From assembly GCF_001884185.1 (NCBI RefSeq), contig NZ_MAOE01000048.1:41886-105885 (forward strand): a stretch of 64,000 nucleotides of DNA. The letters are read 5' to 3'. This document shows positions 38,663-47,776 of the stretch, piece after piece. Position 1 is the stretch's first letter, and the number at the start of each line of letters is the position of its first letter. The stretch is from Bacillus albus. GTDB lineage: Bacteria; Bacillota; Bacilli; Bacillales; Bacillaceae_G. The translations under genes were made by a program, and so were the position numbers. Below the pieces are notes generated by a model. It was not told the DNA's origin and did no database searches. It saw only the letters and a list, made by a program, of their open reading frames with translations.

Positions 38663-39566
38663 TATCTTTTCCCCCTGTTAATTCTAAAAATTGCTCTTCT
38701 AACGTTTTTCTTTCTTCATATACACGATACACTTGAATGTTTTTCTCAAGCAATATACGAATAACATTTGGGATTTCTTCATCTTTTACATGAATAAGGA
38801 GATCATTACCTTTTATTAAAACATCTTGTTCTAACATTTCTGCTGCTTTATTCGCATCATCTACACGTATACGGATTGTCTCCATCTCTTCACTTTGATT
38901 ATGCTGAATATTTTGCGTCGCCACGTATTCTCCGTGTTGAATAATGATAACTCTGTCACACATTAATTCAACTTCTGAAAGTAAGTGACTAGATACAAGT
39001 ACCGCTTTCCCTTGTTCATGTGCAATTTTCTTTATGTACATTCTCATCTCATGTATTCCACTAGGGTCTAATCCATTCGTTGGTTCATCTAATATCAATA
39101 CATCTGGATCGTGAATAAGCGCTTGAGCAATTCCTAAACGTTGTCTCATGCCGAGTGAATATGCTTTTACTTTGCGGTCAATTACTTGTCCCATTCCTAA
39201 CAATTTCACTACTTCATCAATACGTTCTTCTGTCACGTTCCCATTCATTCGTCCGAAATATGTTAAATTTTCATAGCCACTCAAGAAAGGATAAAATTCC
39301 GGTGTCTCAATTACTGCTCCAATTTTCGAAGCAGTACTTTCAAATTGCTGTTTTACAGATTGACCATCAATCCAAACTTCGCCCTCTGTCATACGAATCA
39401 TACTGACCATCATTCTCATTAAAGTCGTTTTTCCAGCACCATTTGGCCCGAGCAGGCCAACTACTTCACCTTTTTTAACTTCGAAACTAATATTTTCTAC
39501 AAGTGTCTTTGAACCGATTCGCTTCGTTAACCGCTCAACCTTTACAATTGATTGTTCATTTGTCAT
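38655..39566 (-). CDS. ABC transporter ATP-binding protein
   Basis: A 303-residue ATPase: Walker A GPNGAGKTTLMRMM, signature YSLGMRQRLGIAQAL, Walker B VLILDEPTNGLDPSG, and switch His in LVSSHLLSEV. The 70-residue C-terminal extension is typical of BcrA/NatA-type exporters. ATG at 39566. A promoter TTTACA (39631-39636)-17-TACAGT (39608-39613) lies upstream on the minus strand. Pairs with the overlapping permease gene. Confidence 0.9.
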   Translation of the reverse strand: MTNEQSIVKVERLTKRIGSKTLVENISFEVKKGEVVGLLGPNGAGKTTLMRMMVSMIRMTEGEVWIDGQSVKQQFESTASKIGAVIETPEFYPFLSGYENLTYFGRMNGNVTEERIDEVVKLLGMGQVIDRKVKAYSLGMRQRLGIAQALIHDPDVLILDEPTNGLDPSGIHEMRMYIKKIAHEQGKAVLVSSHLLSEVELMCDRVIIIQHGEYVATQNIQHNQSEEMETIRIRVDDANKAAEMLEQDVLIKGNDLLIHVKDEEIPNVIRILLEKNIQVYRVYEERKTLEEQFLELTGGKDIV

Positions 39567-39643
39567 TCTATACAACCTTTCCTTCCCATTCTTTGTCAGG
39601 CCTTTACACTGTAACATGATTATTTTTCTGTGTAAAATAGAAA

Positions 39644-39667
39644 AAGGCATGATTTCTCATGCCTTTT
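39644..39667 (-). terminator. Terminator overlapping the 188-residue gene's stop
   Basis: 11-bp stem (AAAAGGCATGA with its complement, loop of 2-4) followed on the minus strand by TTTTTCTATTTT. Confidence 0.75.
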
Positions 39668-40223
39668 CCTTGAAATGAAACGAATTTTTATCTTGTAAAC
39701 TTTGAACAAATCGAAAACATTGCATCATCGATAATAGGAAGATAACAACCATAATTATACTAACAACTACTATTGCATACATTGTAATCGGTGCACTATT
39801 TCCCCCTTGTATTCCTACTATTTTCATAAAGATAATCGTAAATAATTTCAAAAATAACATCCCATTAACTAATCCAAAAACAAACGCTGCGCCATAAATG
39901 AATAATTGCTCCTGGCATAATACACATAGTACGTCCCTATTCTTTGCTACATAAGATTTAAATTCCTCTTTCCTCACTTGCAGAAGAGAAAACATTATTT
40001 TATATGTAGTAAAAATACATATAACAATGAATATAAGAAACAGCGTGTAAAAACACATTTGAAATAAAAGTGTAGTCCCTAATTCCCCAATAGCCCCTTT
40101 ATTAAATTGGAGCGATATCATAAAAAACAAAACCATAGTACTCATAGCAATCCACATAAATTGCTTCATCCTTTTGGCAGCAAATGTTCTTATATTTTTT
40201 CTCACTAACTGACATAAAGACAT
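39657..40223 (-). CDS. Membrane protein of unknown function (FtsX-permease-like)
   Basis: A 188-residue protein with four hydrophobic segments and a basic N-terminus (LVRKNIRTFAAKRMKQF). The N-terminal pattern, one helix followed by a loop and three helices, recalls the start of BceB/FtsX-type permeases, but the protein is too short to be a complete one and no extracellular domain is present. It may be a truncated permease or an unrelated membrane protein. ATG at 40223 follows AGGGGAAG. It ends in a terminator, so it is separate from the ABC pair downstream. Confidence 0.65.
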   Translation of the reverse strand: MSLCQLVRKNIRTFAAKRMKQFMWIAMSTMVLFFMISLQFNKGAIGELGTTLLFQMCFYTLFLIFIVICIFTTYKIMFSLLQVRKEEFKSYVAKNRDVLCVLCQEQLFIYGAAFVFGLVNGMLFLKLFTIIFMKIVGIQGGNSAPITMYAIVVVSIIMVVIFLLSMMQCFRFVQSLQDKNSFHFKEKA

Positions 40224-40402
40224 ATGTTCTTCCCCTACCTTACTTCATAACAAACTCATTCTATACTACTAGTGTATAAAAATATGACATTTTAAACATC
40301 GCACTACAATCGGAATTGTTTCTAAGTCTTTAGTCCTAGAAAACAAAAATGGTAAAAAAAATCATATTAAGAATATAATTGTAAAAAAGAGGGGGGGATT
40401 GC

Positions 40403-41017
40403 ATGCGTATAAGATTACTATCAATCTTGTGTTTATTATTTCTCACTAGTTGTAGCCCACTAAAAGAAAATGAAGTAGCCTCTGTTAAACCATATAAGTT
40501 AACAAAAGAACAATCTGATATTCTACAAATGACTCCTATAGGAGAAGGAAATAGAATGTTTTATAACGTTACACTAAAAAATGAAAAAGATGAAATACAT
40601 GCTACGATTGATTATTATCAAAATGGTAAAAAAACAAACGAAATTGCGAATATAGCTGCCTCACATTTTCCAAAAAAGAAAGTAAAACTTTCTTTTTTGC
40701 CACCTCAATCCCAACTCGATAAAGATGTACAAACGCAAAAACATTGGTATGTTAATATTGAAGGTAGTTCCATGCTCGTTCCTGAAGAAACACCACCGAT
40801 CGTAACTAGCTCTACATCTACTACTATTCAATCTGCTATTAACTTAACATACAATCAAAAAACGACTTTAGCCGCTATTATAAAAACGAATAATGAAACT
40901 GTAAGAGTGCTAATGCTTGAGGAAAAAAACTCTATTGACCAACTATTACAAGAAAACGAACATGTTTACCTCTTTAGCATAGAACTAAAAAAGAACACTA
41001 AAGCGGAAATGCAATAG
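40403..41017 (+). CDS. Putative lipoprotein
   Basis: A 204-residue secreted lipoprotein: signal peptide MRIRLLSILCLLFLTSCSPL with lipobox LTSC (Cys at residue 17). The mature part has no recognised domain; it contains a Ser/Thr-rich segment (VTSSTSTTIQSAIN) and alternating charged segments. Strong ribosome binding site (AGAGGGGGGGA). The end of the gene forms the 5' arm of its own terminator. A TATAC/GTATA inverted repeat lies upstream at about 40262-40278. Confidence 0.75.
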   Translation: MRIRLLSILCLLFLTSCSPLKENEVASVKPYKLTKEQSDILQMTPIGEGNRMFYNVTLKNEKDEIHATIDYYQNGKKTNEIANIAASHFPKKKVKLSFLPPQSQLDKDVQTQKHWYVNIEGSSMLVPEETPPIVTSSTSTTIQSAINLTYNQKTTLAAIIKTNNETVRVLMLEEKNSIDQLLQENEHVYLFSIELKKNTKAEMQ

Positions 41018-41040
41018 TATTGCATTTCCGCTTTAGTGTT
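40994..41040 (+). terminator. 22-bp perfect terminator hairpin overlapping the lipoprotein stop
   Basis: Arms 40994-41015 and 41019-41040 with loop AGT. The left arm is coding sequence; the stop codon TAG lies at the loop. Confidence 0.85.
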
Positions 41041-41064
41041 TAATAAGGTGTACTTTTTAATAAA

Positions 41065-41970
41065 TTAATTAATCTCATCCTCAACTTCAATTCTTTTCTT
41101 CTCTCTTGCAATTTTTAAAAACTCTAAAAGTTCTGGATTAGTATTCATTTTTTTGTAAGCTACTGACATTTCCGCAACAAAATTCGAATCACATAATTCT
41201 TTATATACGACTTCTGTTTTATACAATTTATTTGCTGATACAGGTATTACCGTAATTCCGATTCCTGCCGCCACAAGCCCCATAACTGTTTGATATTCTG
41301 TTGCCTCTTGTACGATACGTGGACTAAACCCAACTTCACGGCAAAGTGATAAAATTGTATCATATAATGCTGGCCATACTGGTCTCGTAATAAATACGAA
41401 CGGTTCATCTCTTAAATCTTCAATATGTATTTCATCCTTTTCAGCAAGTGGATGTGCCTTCGGTAAACATAACGTACAAGAAAGCTTTTGAATTGGTTCT
41501 AACTCTAGCAATTGTGTTGGAATTGGCGGACGTAAAAAACCAATATCAATACGGTTATCGTGAAGTGCATGCACCTGATCTGGTGTTGACAGTTCGTGTA
41601 GGGCAACAGACACTCTCGGAAATTTCTTTCTATACTCCCTTACGATAGATGGTAAAATATCATATATTGCCGCACCTACAAAACCAATTGAAAGTGAGCC
41701 CACTTCTCCCCTTTGGGCACTTTGTGCAATCTCTACTGCTTTTTCAATTTGTTCGAACGCTTTTTTCACTTCTTTTAAAAACATTTCTCCAGCTTCTGTT
41801 AATTCAACCTTTCTCTTCGTTCTTGAAAATAACATAACTCCCATTTCTTTTTCTAATTGCTGAATTTGTTGACTAAGCGGTGGTTGTGTCATTTGTAAAC
41901 GAGCGGCTGCTCGTCCAAAGTGTAACTCCTCTGCCACTACAACAAAATATTGCAAATGCCGTAATTCCAT
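41065..41970 (-). CDS. cidR: LysR family regulator, probably CidR
   Basis: A 301-residue LysR-type activator: N-terminal winged HTH (MELRHLQYFVVVAEELHFGRAAARLQMTQPPLSQQIQQLE...) and a periplasmic-binding-like effector domain from about residue 90 (GSLSIGFVGAAIYDILPSI). It is divergent from cidA-cidB, the arrangement of cidR, whose product activates the cid operon in response to acetate/overflow metabolism in Bacillus and Staphylococcus. ATG at 41970 with AAAGGGTG upstream. A 36-bp inverted repeat in the gap is a candidate binding site. Confidence 0.85.
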   Translation of the reverse strand: MELRHLQYFVVVAEELHFGRAAARLQMTQPPLSQQIQQLEKEMGVMLFSRTKRKVELTEAGEMFLKEVKKAFEQIEKAVEIAQSAQRGEVGSLSIGFVGAAIYDILPSIVREYRKKFPRVSVALHELSTPDQVHALHDNRIDIGFLRPPIPTQLLELEPIQKLSCTLCLPKAHPLAEKDEIHIEDLRDEPFVFITRPVWPALYDTILSLCREVGFSPRIVQEATEYQTVMGLVAAGIGITVIPVSANKLYKTEVVYKELCDSNFVAEMSVAYKKMNTNPELLEFLKIAREKKRIEVEDEIN

Positions 41971-42002
41971 TTTGGACACCCTTTTCACTTTCGATTAATA
42001 CA

Positions 42003-42038
42003 TCTAATATATTAATAACATATAATTTATATATTAGA
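42003..42038. promoter_or_regulatory. Candidate CidR operator
   Basis: TCTAATATAT (42003-42012) and ATATATTAGA (42029-42038) are perfect 10-bp inverted arms around a 16-bp centre in the cidR-cidA gap. The T-N11-A style spacing and place fit a LysR-type site. Confidence 0.5.
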
Positions 42039-42122
42039 CAAACTTTTTGAATGAACGTATAGTAGAAATTGTTAATTCTTTTTTACAATTTTTATGTAAA
42101 AAAAGAAAGAGGTGGTTACTGT

Positions 42123-42488
42123 ATGAAATGGTGGAAATTAAGCGGACAAATTTTATTATTATTTTGTTTCGCTTGGACAGGTGAATGGATTGCAAAACAG
42201 GCACACCTCCCAGTGCCAGGAAGTATAATCGGTATTTTTTTATTATTAATTTCATTAAAATTTAACCTAGTGAAAAAAGAGTGGATACAAGACGGAGCAG
42301 ACTTTTTATTAAAAGAACTTATTTTATTTTTCATTCCTTCTGCGGTCGCTGTCATACGCTACAAAGATACACTATCACAATATGGAATCGATCTCATTTT
42401 AATTATTATGATTAGTACACTTTGTGTCACTCTCGTTACAGGAATTTTAACAGAATTGCTACTAAAGCGGAAAGGATCCGTGCAATGA
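42123..42488 (+). CDS. cidA: CidA/LrgA family holin-like membrane protein
   Basis: A 121-residue membrane protein with four helices and the LrgA/CidA signature [14 protein letters not shown] followed by [27 protein letters not shown]. CidA-like proteins control murein hydrolase activity and programmed cell lysis, and have also been linked to pyruvate transport. The start is the ATG at 42123 behind AGAGGTGG; an ATG at 42069 would add 18 residues without a site. Its TGA overlaps the cidB ATG. Confidence 0.9.
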   Translation: MKWWKLSGQILLLFCFAWTGEWIAKQAHLPVPGSIIGIFLLLISLKFNLVKKEWIQDGADFLLKELILFFIPSAVAVIRYKDTLSQYGIDLILIIMISTLCVTLVTGILTELLLKRKGSVQ

Positions 42489-43162
42489 TCGGATTTCTTT
42501 GTTTATTATTAACACTATTCACATATTGGATATCGAAGAAAATGTATCAACGCTGGAATTGGAGCTTACTTTCTCCTCTTCTCGTTTGCCCTATTATTTT
42601 AATTGCTTTATTACTCGGACTAGATACACCTTATGAAACATACGAAACAGGTGGTCAATGGTTAACAGAATTATTAAAACCTGCAACAGTTGCTTTTGCA
42701 TGGCCAATCTATAAATATTTTGATTTACTTAAGAAACATGGAATAGCTATTTTACTCAATGTCATTGTCGGTTCATTTTTATCAGTTATTACTTCAGCAC
42801 TACTAGCAAATTATTTTCAAATTGATTCATCATTAGAACATAGTTTAGCACCTCATATTGTAACGACACCAATTGCAATGGCCATTTCAGAAATGATCGG
42901 TGGTATGTCACAATTAACAGCCGTATTTGTTGTTTTAACTGCGTTAACAGGGGCATTGCTCGGTCCTTCTCTCATACGTATATGTCGTATTAAAACAGCG
43001 CTCGCAAAAGGCATTATGTTAGGCACAAGCGCAAATGGAACCGGTACCTCAAAAGCATTCGAAATTGGCCCTGTAGAAGGAACAATTGCAAGTTTATCTA
43101 TGCTTTTAACAGCAGGAGCTAGTTTAGTTATTGTTCCGCTTTTCTTATCATGGATACATTAA
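42485..43162 (+). CDS. cidB: CidB/LrgB family protein
   Basis: A 225-residue membrane protein of the LrgB family with about six to seven helices; the segment [39 protein letters not shown] and [32 protein letters not shown] are diagnostic. It starts in an ATGA overlap with cidA and thus is coupled to it. Acts with CidA in the inner membrane. Confidence 0.92.
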   Translation: MIGFLCLLLTLFTYWISKKMYQRWNWSLLSPLLVCPIILIALLLGLDTPYETYETGGQWLTELLKPATVAFAWPIYKYFDLLKKHGIAILLNVIVGSFLSVITSALLANYFQIDSSLEHSLAPHIVTTPIAMAISEMIGGMSQLTAVFVVLTALTGALLGPSLIRICRIKTALAKGIMLGTSANGTGTSKAFEIGPVEGTIASLSMLLTAGASLVIVPLFLSWIH

Positions 43163-43190
43163 AAAGCAAGTGTCTAGACACTCGCTTTTT
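43161..43190. terminator. Bidirectional terminator after cidB
   Basis: 15-bp arms with one mismatch (AAAAAGCAAGTGTCT with AGACACTCGCTTTTT), shared with the converging NUDIX gene. Confidence 0.8.
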
Positions 43191-43587
43191 TATTTATATA
43201 TGTATTTAAAATCTCATAATCCTCCGGGAAAGATAGCGTTAATTCCTTTATTTCATCTATCCTCTTCCAAGCAATTTCATATATTAATTCATCAGGATCT
43301 TGGATTTTCATACTACCACCTATTGTTTTAACGACATAATAATGGACGTATACAGGAACCCCGTATGTAATACCTTCTTTTTCATATATTTTACTTACAA
43401 CTTCCACATTGTAACCTGTTTCTTCCCAAACTTCTCGAATACAACATTCTTCTAGTGTCTCTCCCTTTTCAAGCCCGCCACTTGGAACAGACCATCTTTT
43501 TTCTTCACCCTTTTGTCCTTGTAACACCATTAGAATTTCATTTCTTTCGTTTACACATACTGCTGCACAACCTATCCATCTTTCCAT
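43174..43587 (-). CDS. NUDIX hydrolase
   Basis: A 137-residue NUDIX protein with an intact box: SGGLEKGETLEECCIREVWEETGYNVE near residue 37. Substrate unknown. The ATG at 43587 lies 6 bases after GGGGAGGG; an ATG two codons earlier is too close to the site. Not closely similar to the NUDIX gene at 1275-1718 outside the box. Confidence 0.88.
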   Translation of the reverse strand: MERWIGCAAVCVNERNEILMVLQGQKGEEKRWSVPSGGLEKGETLEECCIREVWEETGYNVEVVSKIYEKEGITYGVPVYVHYYVVKTIGGSMKIQDPDELIYEIAWKRIDEIKELTLSFPEDYEILNTYINKKASV

Positions 43588-43729
43588 ATACATCCCTCCC
43601 CTACTACTATTCGTCTTCTTTTTTATTTTCTCCTTGAAAAAAAGAGGAAAATAGTAAAACAATGACGAAAGATTACATCAACTTCAAAGGCAATCCCTTC
43701 TTAGAAATGAAAAACGGAAGGATGAAAAT

Positions 43730-43936
43730 ATGATTTCTAAATATGTTGTGGAATGTGTCTTTTGTGAAGAAAATCGAAAACCTCGCCAAGCTATCGTAAC
43801 CGTTCCCGCCACTACTCAGCTACTAGCCATTGAAAAAGTGCGTGCGGAATGTAAACGTCGTTTCGGAAAAGCTTTATTATTGCAAACGGAAATTAAAGAA
43901 GAAATAACTTTTGAACAAAAAGAAAGCCGACCATAA
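43730..43936 (+). CDS. Small hypothetical protein
   Basis: A 68-residue basic protein with CVFC near residue 9 (a single CxxC) and no recognised domain. ATG follows GGAAGGATG. It ends in its own terminator hairpin (43921-43951), so it is probably a real monocistronic gene. Function unknown. Confidence 0.65.
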   Translation: MISKYVVECVFCEENRKPRQAIVTVPATTQLLAIEKVRAECKRRFGKALLLQTEIKEEITFEQKESRP

Positions 43937-43951
43937 ATTGGTCAGCTTTCT
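43921..43951 (+). terminator. Terminator overlapping the end of the 68-residue gene
   Basis: 13-bp stem with one mismatch (43921-43933, 43939-43951), TAA stop in the loop. Confidence 0.7.
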
Positions 43952-44351
43952 TATCCGATCATATTTTCACATGAAGATTAGGGGCATCCTCTTTAAGGAT
44001 CGGGATTTTTCCATTATGTACGTTCCATAATGGTCATCGAACAATATATTTCTATGCAATTAATTATTGAATAGAATAGGGCAAAACTTGTTCGCATTTT
44101 TAGAAAAGGGATAGGGATATAATTCAAGTAGTACTTCGAATACTCGAACTTTACACTCATTATATTAAAGTAAATCCTTTTATATGGGAAATATGAATTA
44201 CTTACATAATTCATTCGTAAAACATATTAGTTTGCTATATTATTTTTATTCCATCAATAGCATACATAATTGGTGAACACTTCAAAGCCATACAAATAAA
44301 AAGCACCCTGGGCGGATGCTTTTCATACTTTTCTAAATCGATACTATGTAC
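43937..44351. other. 415-bp gap without recognised genes
   Basis: Contains two small inverted repeats (ATCCT/AGGAT near 43986-44000; CCATTATG/CATAATGG at 44011-44018 and 44026-44033) and a terminator at 44299-44323 belonging to the small leftward gene. The rest is AT-rich and shows no coding frame I trust. Confidence 0.5.
44299..44323 (-). terminator. Terminator of the 48-residue gene
   Basis: AAAAGCA (44299-44305) pairs with TGCTTTT (44317-44323), GC-rich loop, T-run TTTTTATTTG on the minus strand. Confidence 0.65.
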
Positions 44352-44498
44352 TTAGTCTTGATTAATCAAAATTACCGCAGGACCAGCGACTACTACTCCA
44401 GCTACTTCTATCTTTTCAAATTCTTTTACTGTAATAGATATAACCCCTTCTCTTTCCATCAATTCTTTACTCAGGGCTTCAGTCGGTATAGCTTTCAC
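44352..44498 (-). CDS. 48-residue phage-like protein (BC1881-like)
   Basis: A GTG start at 44498 directly behind AAAAGGAGGTAAG, then 48 codons to TAA at 44352. The product (MKAIPTEALSKELMEREGVI, then SITVKEFEKIEV and GPAVILINQD at the C-terminus) resembles small BC1881-type proteins common in B. cereus group phages, from memory. Own terminator downstream. No other phage gene is adjacent, so this could be a phage remnant or domesticated gene. Confidence 0.6.
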   Translation of the reverse strand: MKAIPTEALSKELMEREGVISITVKEFEKIEVAGVVVAGPAVILINQD

Positions 44499-44710
44499 CG
44501 TCTTACCTCCTTTTCATTTATACAATATGATACAGTAAAAATTTAATCAGTAGAGCTTCAGTCCACTCTGCATTGATAACAATTGAGCTACCCGTTTATG
44601 CACGATAAAAATAACCCAATGCATCTATATATATGCATCACCTCCGCTTTCATTCCTTATTCCACTCAATATCCTTCCTTACCTTCCGTAACATATTGAA
44701 AAATAAAAAG

Positions 44711-44733
44711 AAGCTATAATATATAGCTTCTCT
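44711..44733 (-). terminator. Terminator after the fragment following the NERD gene
   Basis: GAAGCTATA pairs with TATAGCTTC, followed on the minus strand by TTTTTATTTTTC. Confidence 0.7.
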
Positions 44734-44741
44734 ACGGTTCT

Positions 44742-44870
44742 TTAATCTCTTTGCACCTTATATTCCATAACTTTACCATCTCTATCAAATTGTAAAACAA
44801 GATGTTCACTATCTATAGGAATAAAGCCTCGTTCAGTTCCCAAATAGTACGAAGTGATAACCCCGTCTTC
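44742..44870 (-). pseudogene. Protein-coding remnant in frame after the NERD gene stop
   Basis: Immediately after the NERD gene's TAA the same frame stays open for 42 codons: EDGVITSYYLGTERGFIPID, then SEHLVLQFDRDGKVMEYKVQ, RD and TAA at 44742. Composition and pattern look like the C-terminal part of a small secreted or lipoprotein domain. There is no start codon or ribosome binding site. A terminator follows. Most likely the 3' remnant of a deleted gene; translation by stop read-through is a less likely option. Confidence 0.55.
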
Positions 44871-45890
44871 TTAATTCATTATATAATTCATTCGATTAAT
44901 AGTTTCTCGAAGCTTTTCTAACTCTTTCTCTGTATATATTACTTTCCCTGTTAAGATCTCATTTCTGAAGAACGTTACAATTTGCTCTCTATCTTTTAAT
45001 CTCGGCGTTTTTTCTCCAGAAAGATCTAGCACTTCTTTCCCGCTCTCATTATAAAAATATACAATCGGTTTTACGTTTTCCTTTACAATATCAACTTGCT
45101 TTTCTTTCAAACAATTGTATAGAATATGCGATAGTTTCTTCGCTCTATATACTGGATTCCCTTCATTTTTCACTTGTATCGTTAATGAATCTTCACCTGT
45201 AATGTATGCAAACGTCTCTTCTTTCCCCATCTCTTGTTGATACTTGCCAATTTCCTCAATCATAAATGAATATATACTAGCATTTTCTTTCGTTATGCCA
45301 TGAATTAATTGCCCTGTCCATTCTTTCGTCTCAAGTACATATATACCCGTCTTGCTTAAGACGAGATGATGAATTCGAAGATCATTTCCTCCATGCTGAT
45401 TTGTAATAAAAACATTCGGCATAATATGAAATTCATTATGTAGTATTATGCCTTGCTCTACGAAACCACGCTTCATATATTGTAATGTTTCGTGTGTGCT
45501 CACTTCAGCTCCATTTTTCGTATACTCTCGCAAATCTGCAATTAACTTTTGAAACATATGTATTTCGTTACTATGTTTTTCTTGCATTTCACTGCGTTCT
45601 TTACTATGTTGCACAGCTAATTGATTTTTCATCATCCGCATATTTTCAAGTTCTCTAGCTGCACTTATTTGTAAATCATTGTATTTTTTCTGCTCCATAT
45701 TTTTCAATGTATTGTGTTGCTCTTTATACTCTGTAACCGTAGCTGCAATTTCATTTTCGTACGTTTCAATTGCTTGTTTCTTTTCAAATTCTACTTGCTG
45801 GCTTTCTGATTCTAGCTGTTTATTTTTATAAAACAGTACGAATACTGCAGCTAATAATAATAAAATTACACCCATTAGCACATAATCCAT
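44871..45890 (-). CDS. NERD domain-containing membrane protein
   Basis: A 339-residue protein: one N-terminal transmembrane helix (MGVILLLLAAVFVLFY), a long coiled coil of about 100 residues rich in E, K, Q, and a NERD (nuclease-related) domain from about residue 140 (NVFITNQHGGNDLRIHHLVLSKTGIYVLETKEWTG), with the D and ExK residues of a PD-(D/E)xK-type fold. ATG at 45890 lies 8 bases after AAGGAG. It would be a membrane-tethered DNA-processing or signalling protein; the function is not established. Confidence 0.82.
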   Translation of the reverse strand: MDYVLMGVILLLLAAVFVLFYKNKQLESESQQVEFEKKQAIETYENEIAATVTEYKEQHNTLKNMEQKKYNDLQISAARELENMRMMKNQLAVQHSKERSEMQEKHSNEIHMFQKLIADLREYTKNGAEVSTHETLQYMKRGFVEQGIILHNEFHIMPNVFITNQHGGNDLRIHHLVLSKTGIYVLETKEWTGQLIHGITKENASIYSFMIEEIGKYQQEMGKEETFAYITGEDSLTIQVKNEGNPVYRAKKLSHILYNCLKEKQVDIVKENVKPIVYFYNESGKEVLDLSGEKTPRLKDREQIVTFFRNEILTGKVIYTEKELEKLRETINRMNYIMN

Positions 45891-45992
45891 ATATTTTTCT
45901 CCTTCATTCCATTCCCTACTATTTTCCATACATATTTCTACTCCATTATACTATGTTATCCTTATATTTTTTGTAAAAATTTCATGCGCAGT

Positions 45993-46024
45993 CAAAAGAC
46001 CTTGTAATTCTACAAGGCCTTTTG
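45993..46024 (-). terminator. Terminator of the ABC exporter operon
   Basis: 14-bp stem with one mismatch (45993-46006, 46011-46024) overlapping the stop codon, then a T-rich run leftward. Confidence 0.75.
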
Positions 46025-47776
46025 TAAACTTCCTTTATTTTGTAGTAAATACATATTATAATACAACCCTTGTTTACTCAGTAATTCTTGATGTGTTCCT
46101 CTTTCTACTATCTCTCCATCATGCATAACAAAAATTTGATCTGCATCTTGAATTGTAGATAATCTGTGGGCAATTGCTATAGTCGTTCTCCCTTTTCGCA
46201 TTTGCTGTAATGCTGTTTGGATTGCATCTTCTGTTTCTGTATCAATATTAGCTGTTGCTTCATCCAATACTAATACTTTCGGATTCGTTGCTATCGTTCT
46301 AGCGAAGGCAATTAATTGTCGTTGACCACTAGAAAAAGCGGCTCCTCTTTCTACTACTTCCGTTTCATACTGCTCTGGTAATTTCTCAATAAACGTATTC
46401 GCTTGCACAAATTGCGCTGCTTCTTTTACTTCTTCATCCGTAATCTCTTCATTATACATACGTATATTTTGTTTTATATTTCCCGCAAATAAAAATGCAT
46501 CTTGCAACACGAGTCCTATTTTTTTTCTAATTTCTTGTTCTGTAAATTTCTCTAAATCTACACCATCTATTACAATATTTCCGGAATTAATATTATAAAA
46601 TCGCATTAACAAATTCATAATGGTACTTTTTCCACTACCAGTGTGTCCAACGAAAGCAACCGTTTGCCCTTGTTTCACGTGAAAAGATACATTTTTTAAA
46701 ACATCTCGTTTACCATCATATGAAAAAGTAACATTTTTAAATTCAATATCTCCATTAACGACTTGAGGATTTCCCTCCCCTTTCTGAACTGGCGCTAAAT
46801 CTTTTTCATCCATTAAATGAAATACACGTGATGATGAAACAAGTGCCTGTTGGAAAAATGATAATTTCATCATCATCTCATTTACAGGCTGGAAGAAACG
46901 GTGTATATAGTTAACAAAGGCATATAGAACTCCTACTTCAACAGGGCTCTTTAAAGCATCAATTCCAAATAAACCAAGGACTAACGCAATAGCTACAATA
47001 TGAACTAAATCCGTTGCTGGGCGTAAAAGTAACGCATCTAACTTTAACGTACGTCGCCCTGCACTATAATGTTTATCATTCACTTCTTCAAACTCTTTTC
47101 TCATGCGCTTTTCTTGTCTGAACACTTGAACAATATTCATTCCTTGAATGGACTCATTTAACTTTGCATTTAGCACGCTAAGTTGATTACGTACTTCTAA
47201 ATAAAAAACTGCACTTTTCCGGCGATATAGCACCATAATTGCAAACATGATCGGAATTAATACGAGAGAAAATAGAGCTAATTTTACATTTAATAAAAAC
47301 ATTGCTACTACAATACCTATTAAAAAGACTACATTTTTGACAAATGTGGACAATACACTTACATAAAAATCTTTAATTGCTTCCGTATCATTCGTTATGC
47401 GCGATACGAGCGTACCAATCGGCGTACGATCAAAGAAACTTAATGACAACTTTTGAACATGATCATACACTTCCACACGCATATCTTGAACAATTTTAAA
47501 AGCGATATTTTGAAAATATAATAAGTCTAAATACGTAAATAATACTTTTAATAAATGAGCAATAAGATACACTACAAATAATGTAACAAGTGCTGATTGA
47601 TCAAAGTTACGTGGTACTAAATGTTCATCAAGAAATTGTTTAATTAAAAAAGGCCCCATCATTTCGGTTACAGTTGCACCAACTAAAAAGATAAATGCTA
47701 AAGATAGCAATCCTTTATATGGCTTCATATAAGAAAGTAACCTACTTAAATCACTCTGCTTCTTCTTAGTCATCAT
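46010..47776 (-). CDS. ABC exporter half-transporter, catalytic-site subunit (BmrD/YheH-like)
   Basis: A 588-residue ABC exporter with six membrane helices and a C-terminal ATPase: Walker A GHTGSGKSTIMNLLM, degenerate signature FSSGQRQLIAFAR, canonical Walker B VLVLDEATANIDTETE with the catalytic Glu, and H-loop IAIAHRLST. It overlaps the upstream partner by 4 bases. The degenerate signature here combines with the normal signature but altered Walker B of the partner, the mark of a heterodimer with one working ATP site, as in B. subtilis BmrCD. Likely multidrug or lipid exporter. Confidence 0.9.
   Translation of the reverse strand: MMTKKKQSDLSRLLSYMKPYKGLLSLAFIFLVGATVTEMMGPFLIKQFLDEHLVPRNFDQSALVTLFVVYLIAHLLKVLFTYLDLLYFQNIAFKIVQDMRVEVYDHVQKLSLSFFDRTPIGTLVSRITNDTEAIKDFYVSVLSTFVKNVVFLIGIVVAMFLLNVKLALFSLVLIPIMFAIMVLYRRKSAVFYLEVRNQLSVLNAKLNESIQGMNIVQVFRQEKRMRKEFEEVNDKHYSAGRRTLKLDALLLRPATDLVHIVAIALVLGLFGIDALKSPVEVGVLYAFVNYIHRFFQPVNEMMMKLSFFQQALVSSSRVFHLMDEKDLAPVQKGEGNPQVVNGDIEFKNVTFSYDGKRDVLKNVSFHVKQGQTVAFVGHTGSGKSTIMNLLMRFYNINSGNIVIDGVDLEKFTEQEIRKKIGLVLQDAFLFAGNIKQNIRMYNEEITDEEVKEAAQFVQANTFIEKLPEQYETEVVERGAAFSSGQRQLIAFARTIATNPKVLVLDEATANIDTETEDAIQTALQQMRKGRTTIAIAHRLSTIQDADQIFVMHDGEIVERGTHQELLSKQGLYYNMYLLQNKGSLQKAL

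Noticed and set aside
44547-44624. 25-codon leftward frame with GGAGGTG upstream
   Set aside because: The SD lies about 16 bases from the ATG, too far, and the peptide has no recognisable features; the SD may have belonged to a lost gene.
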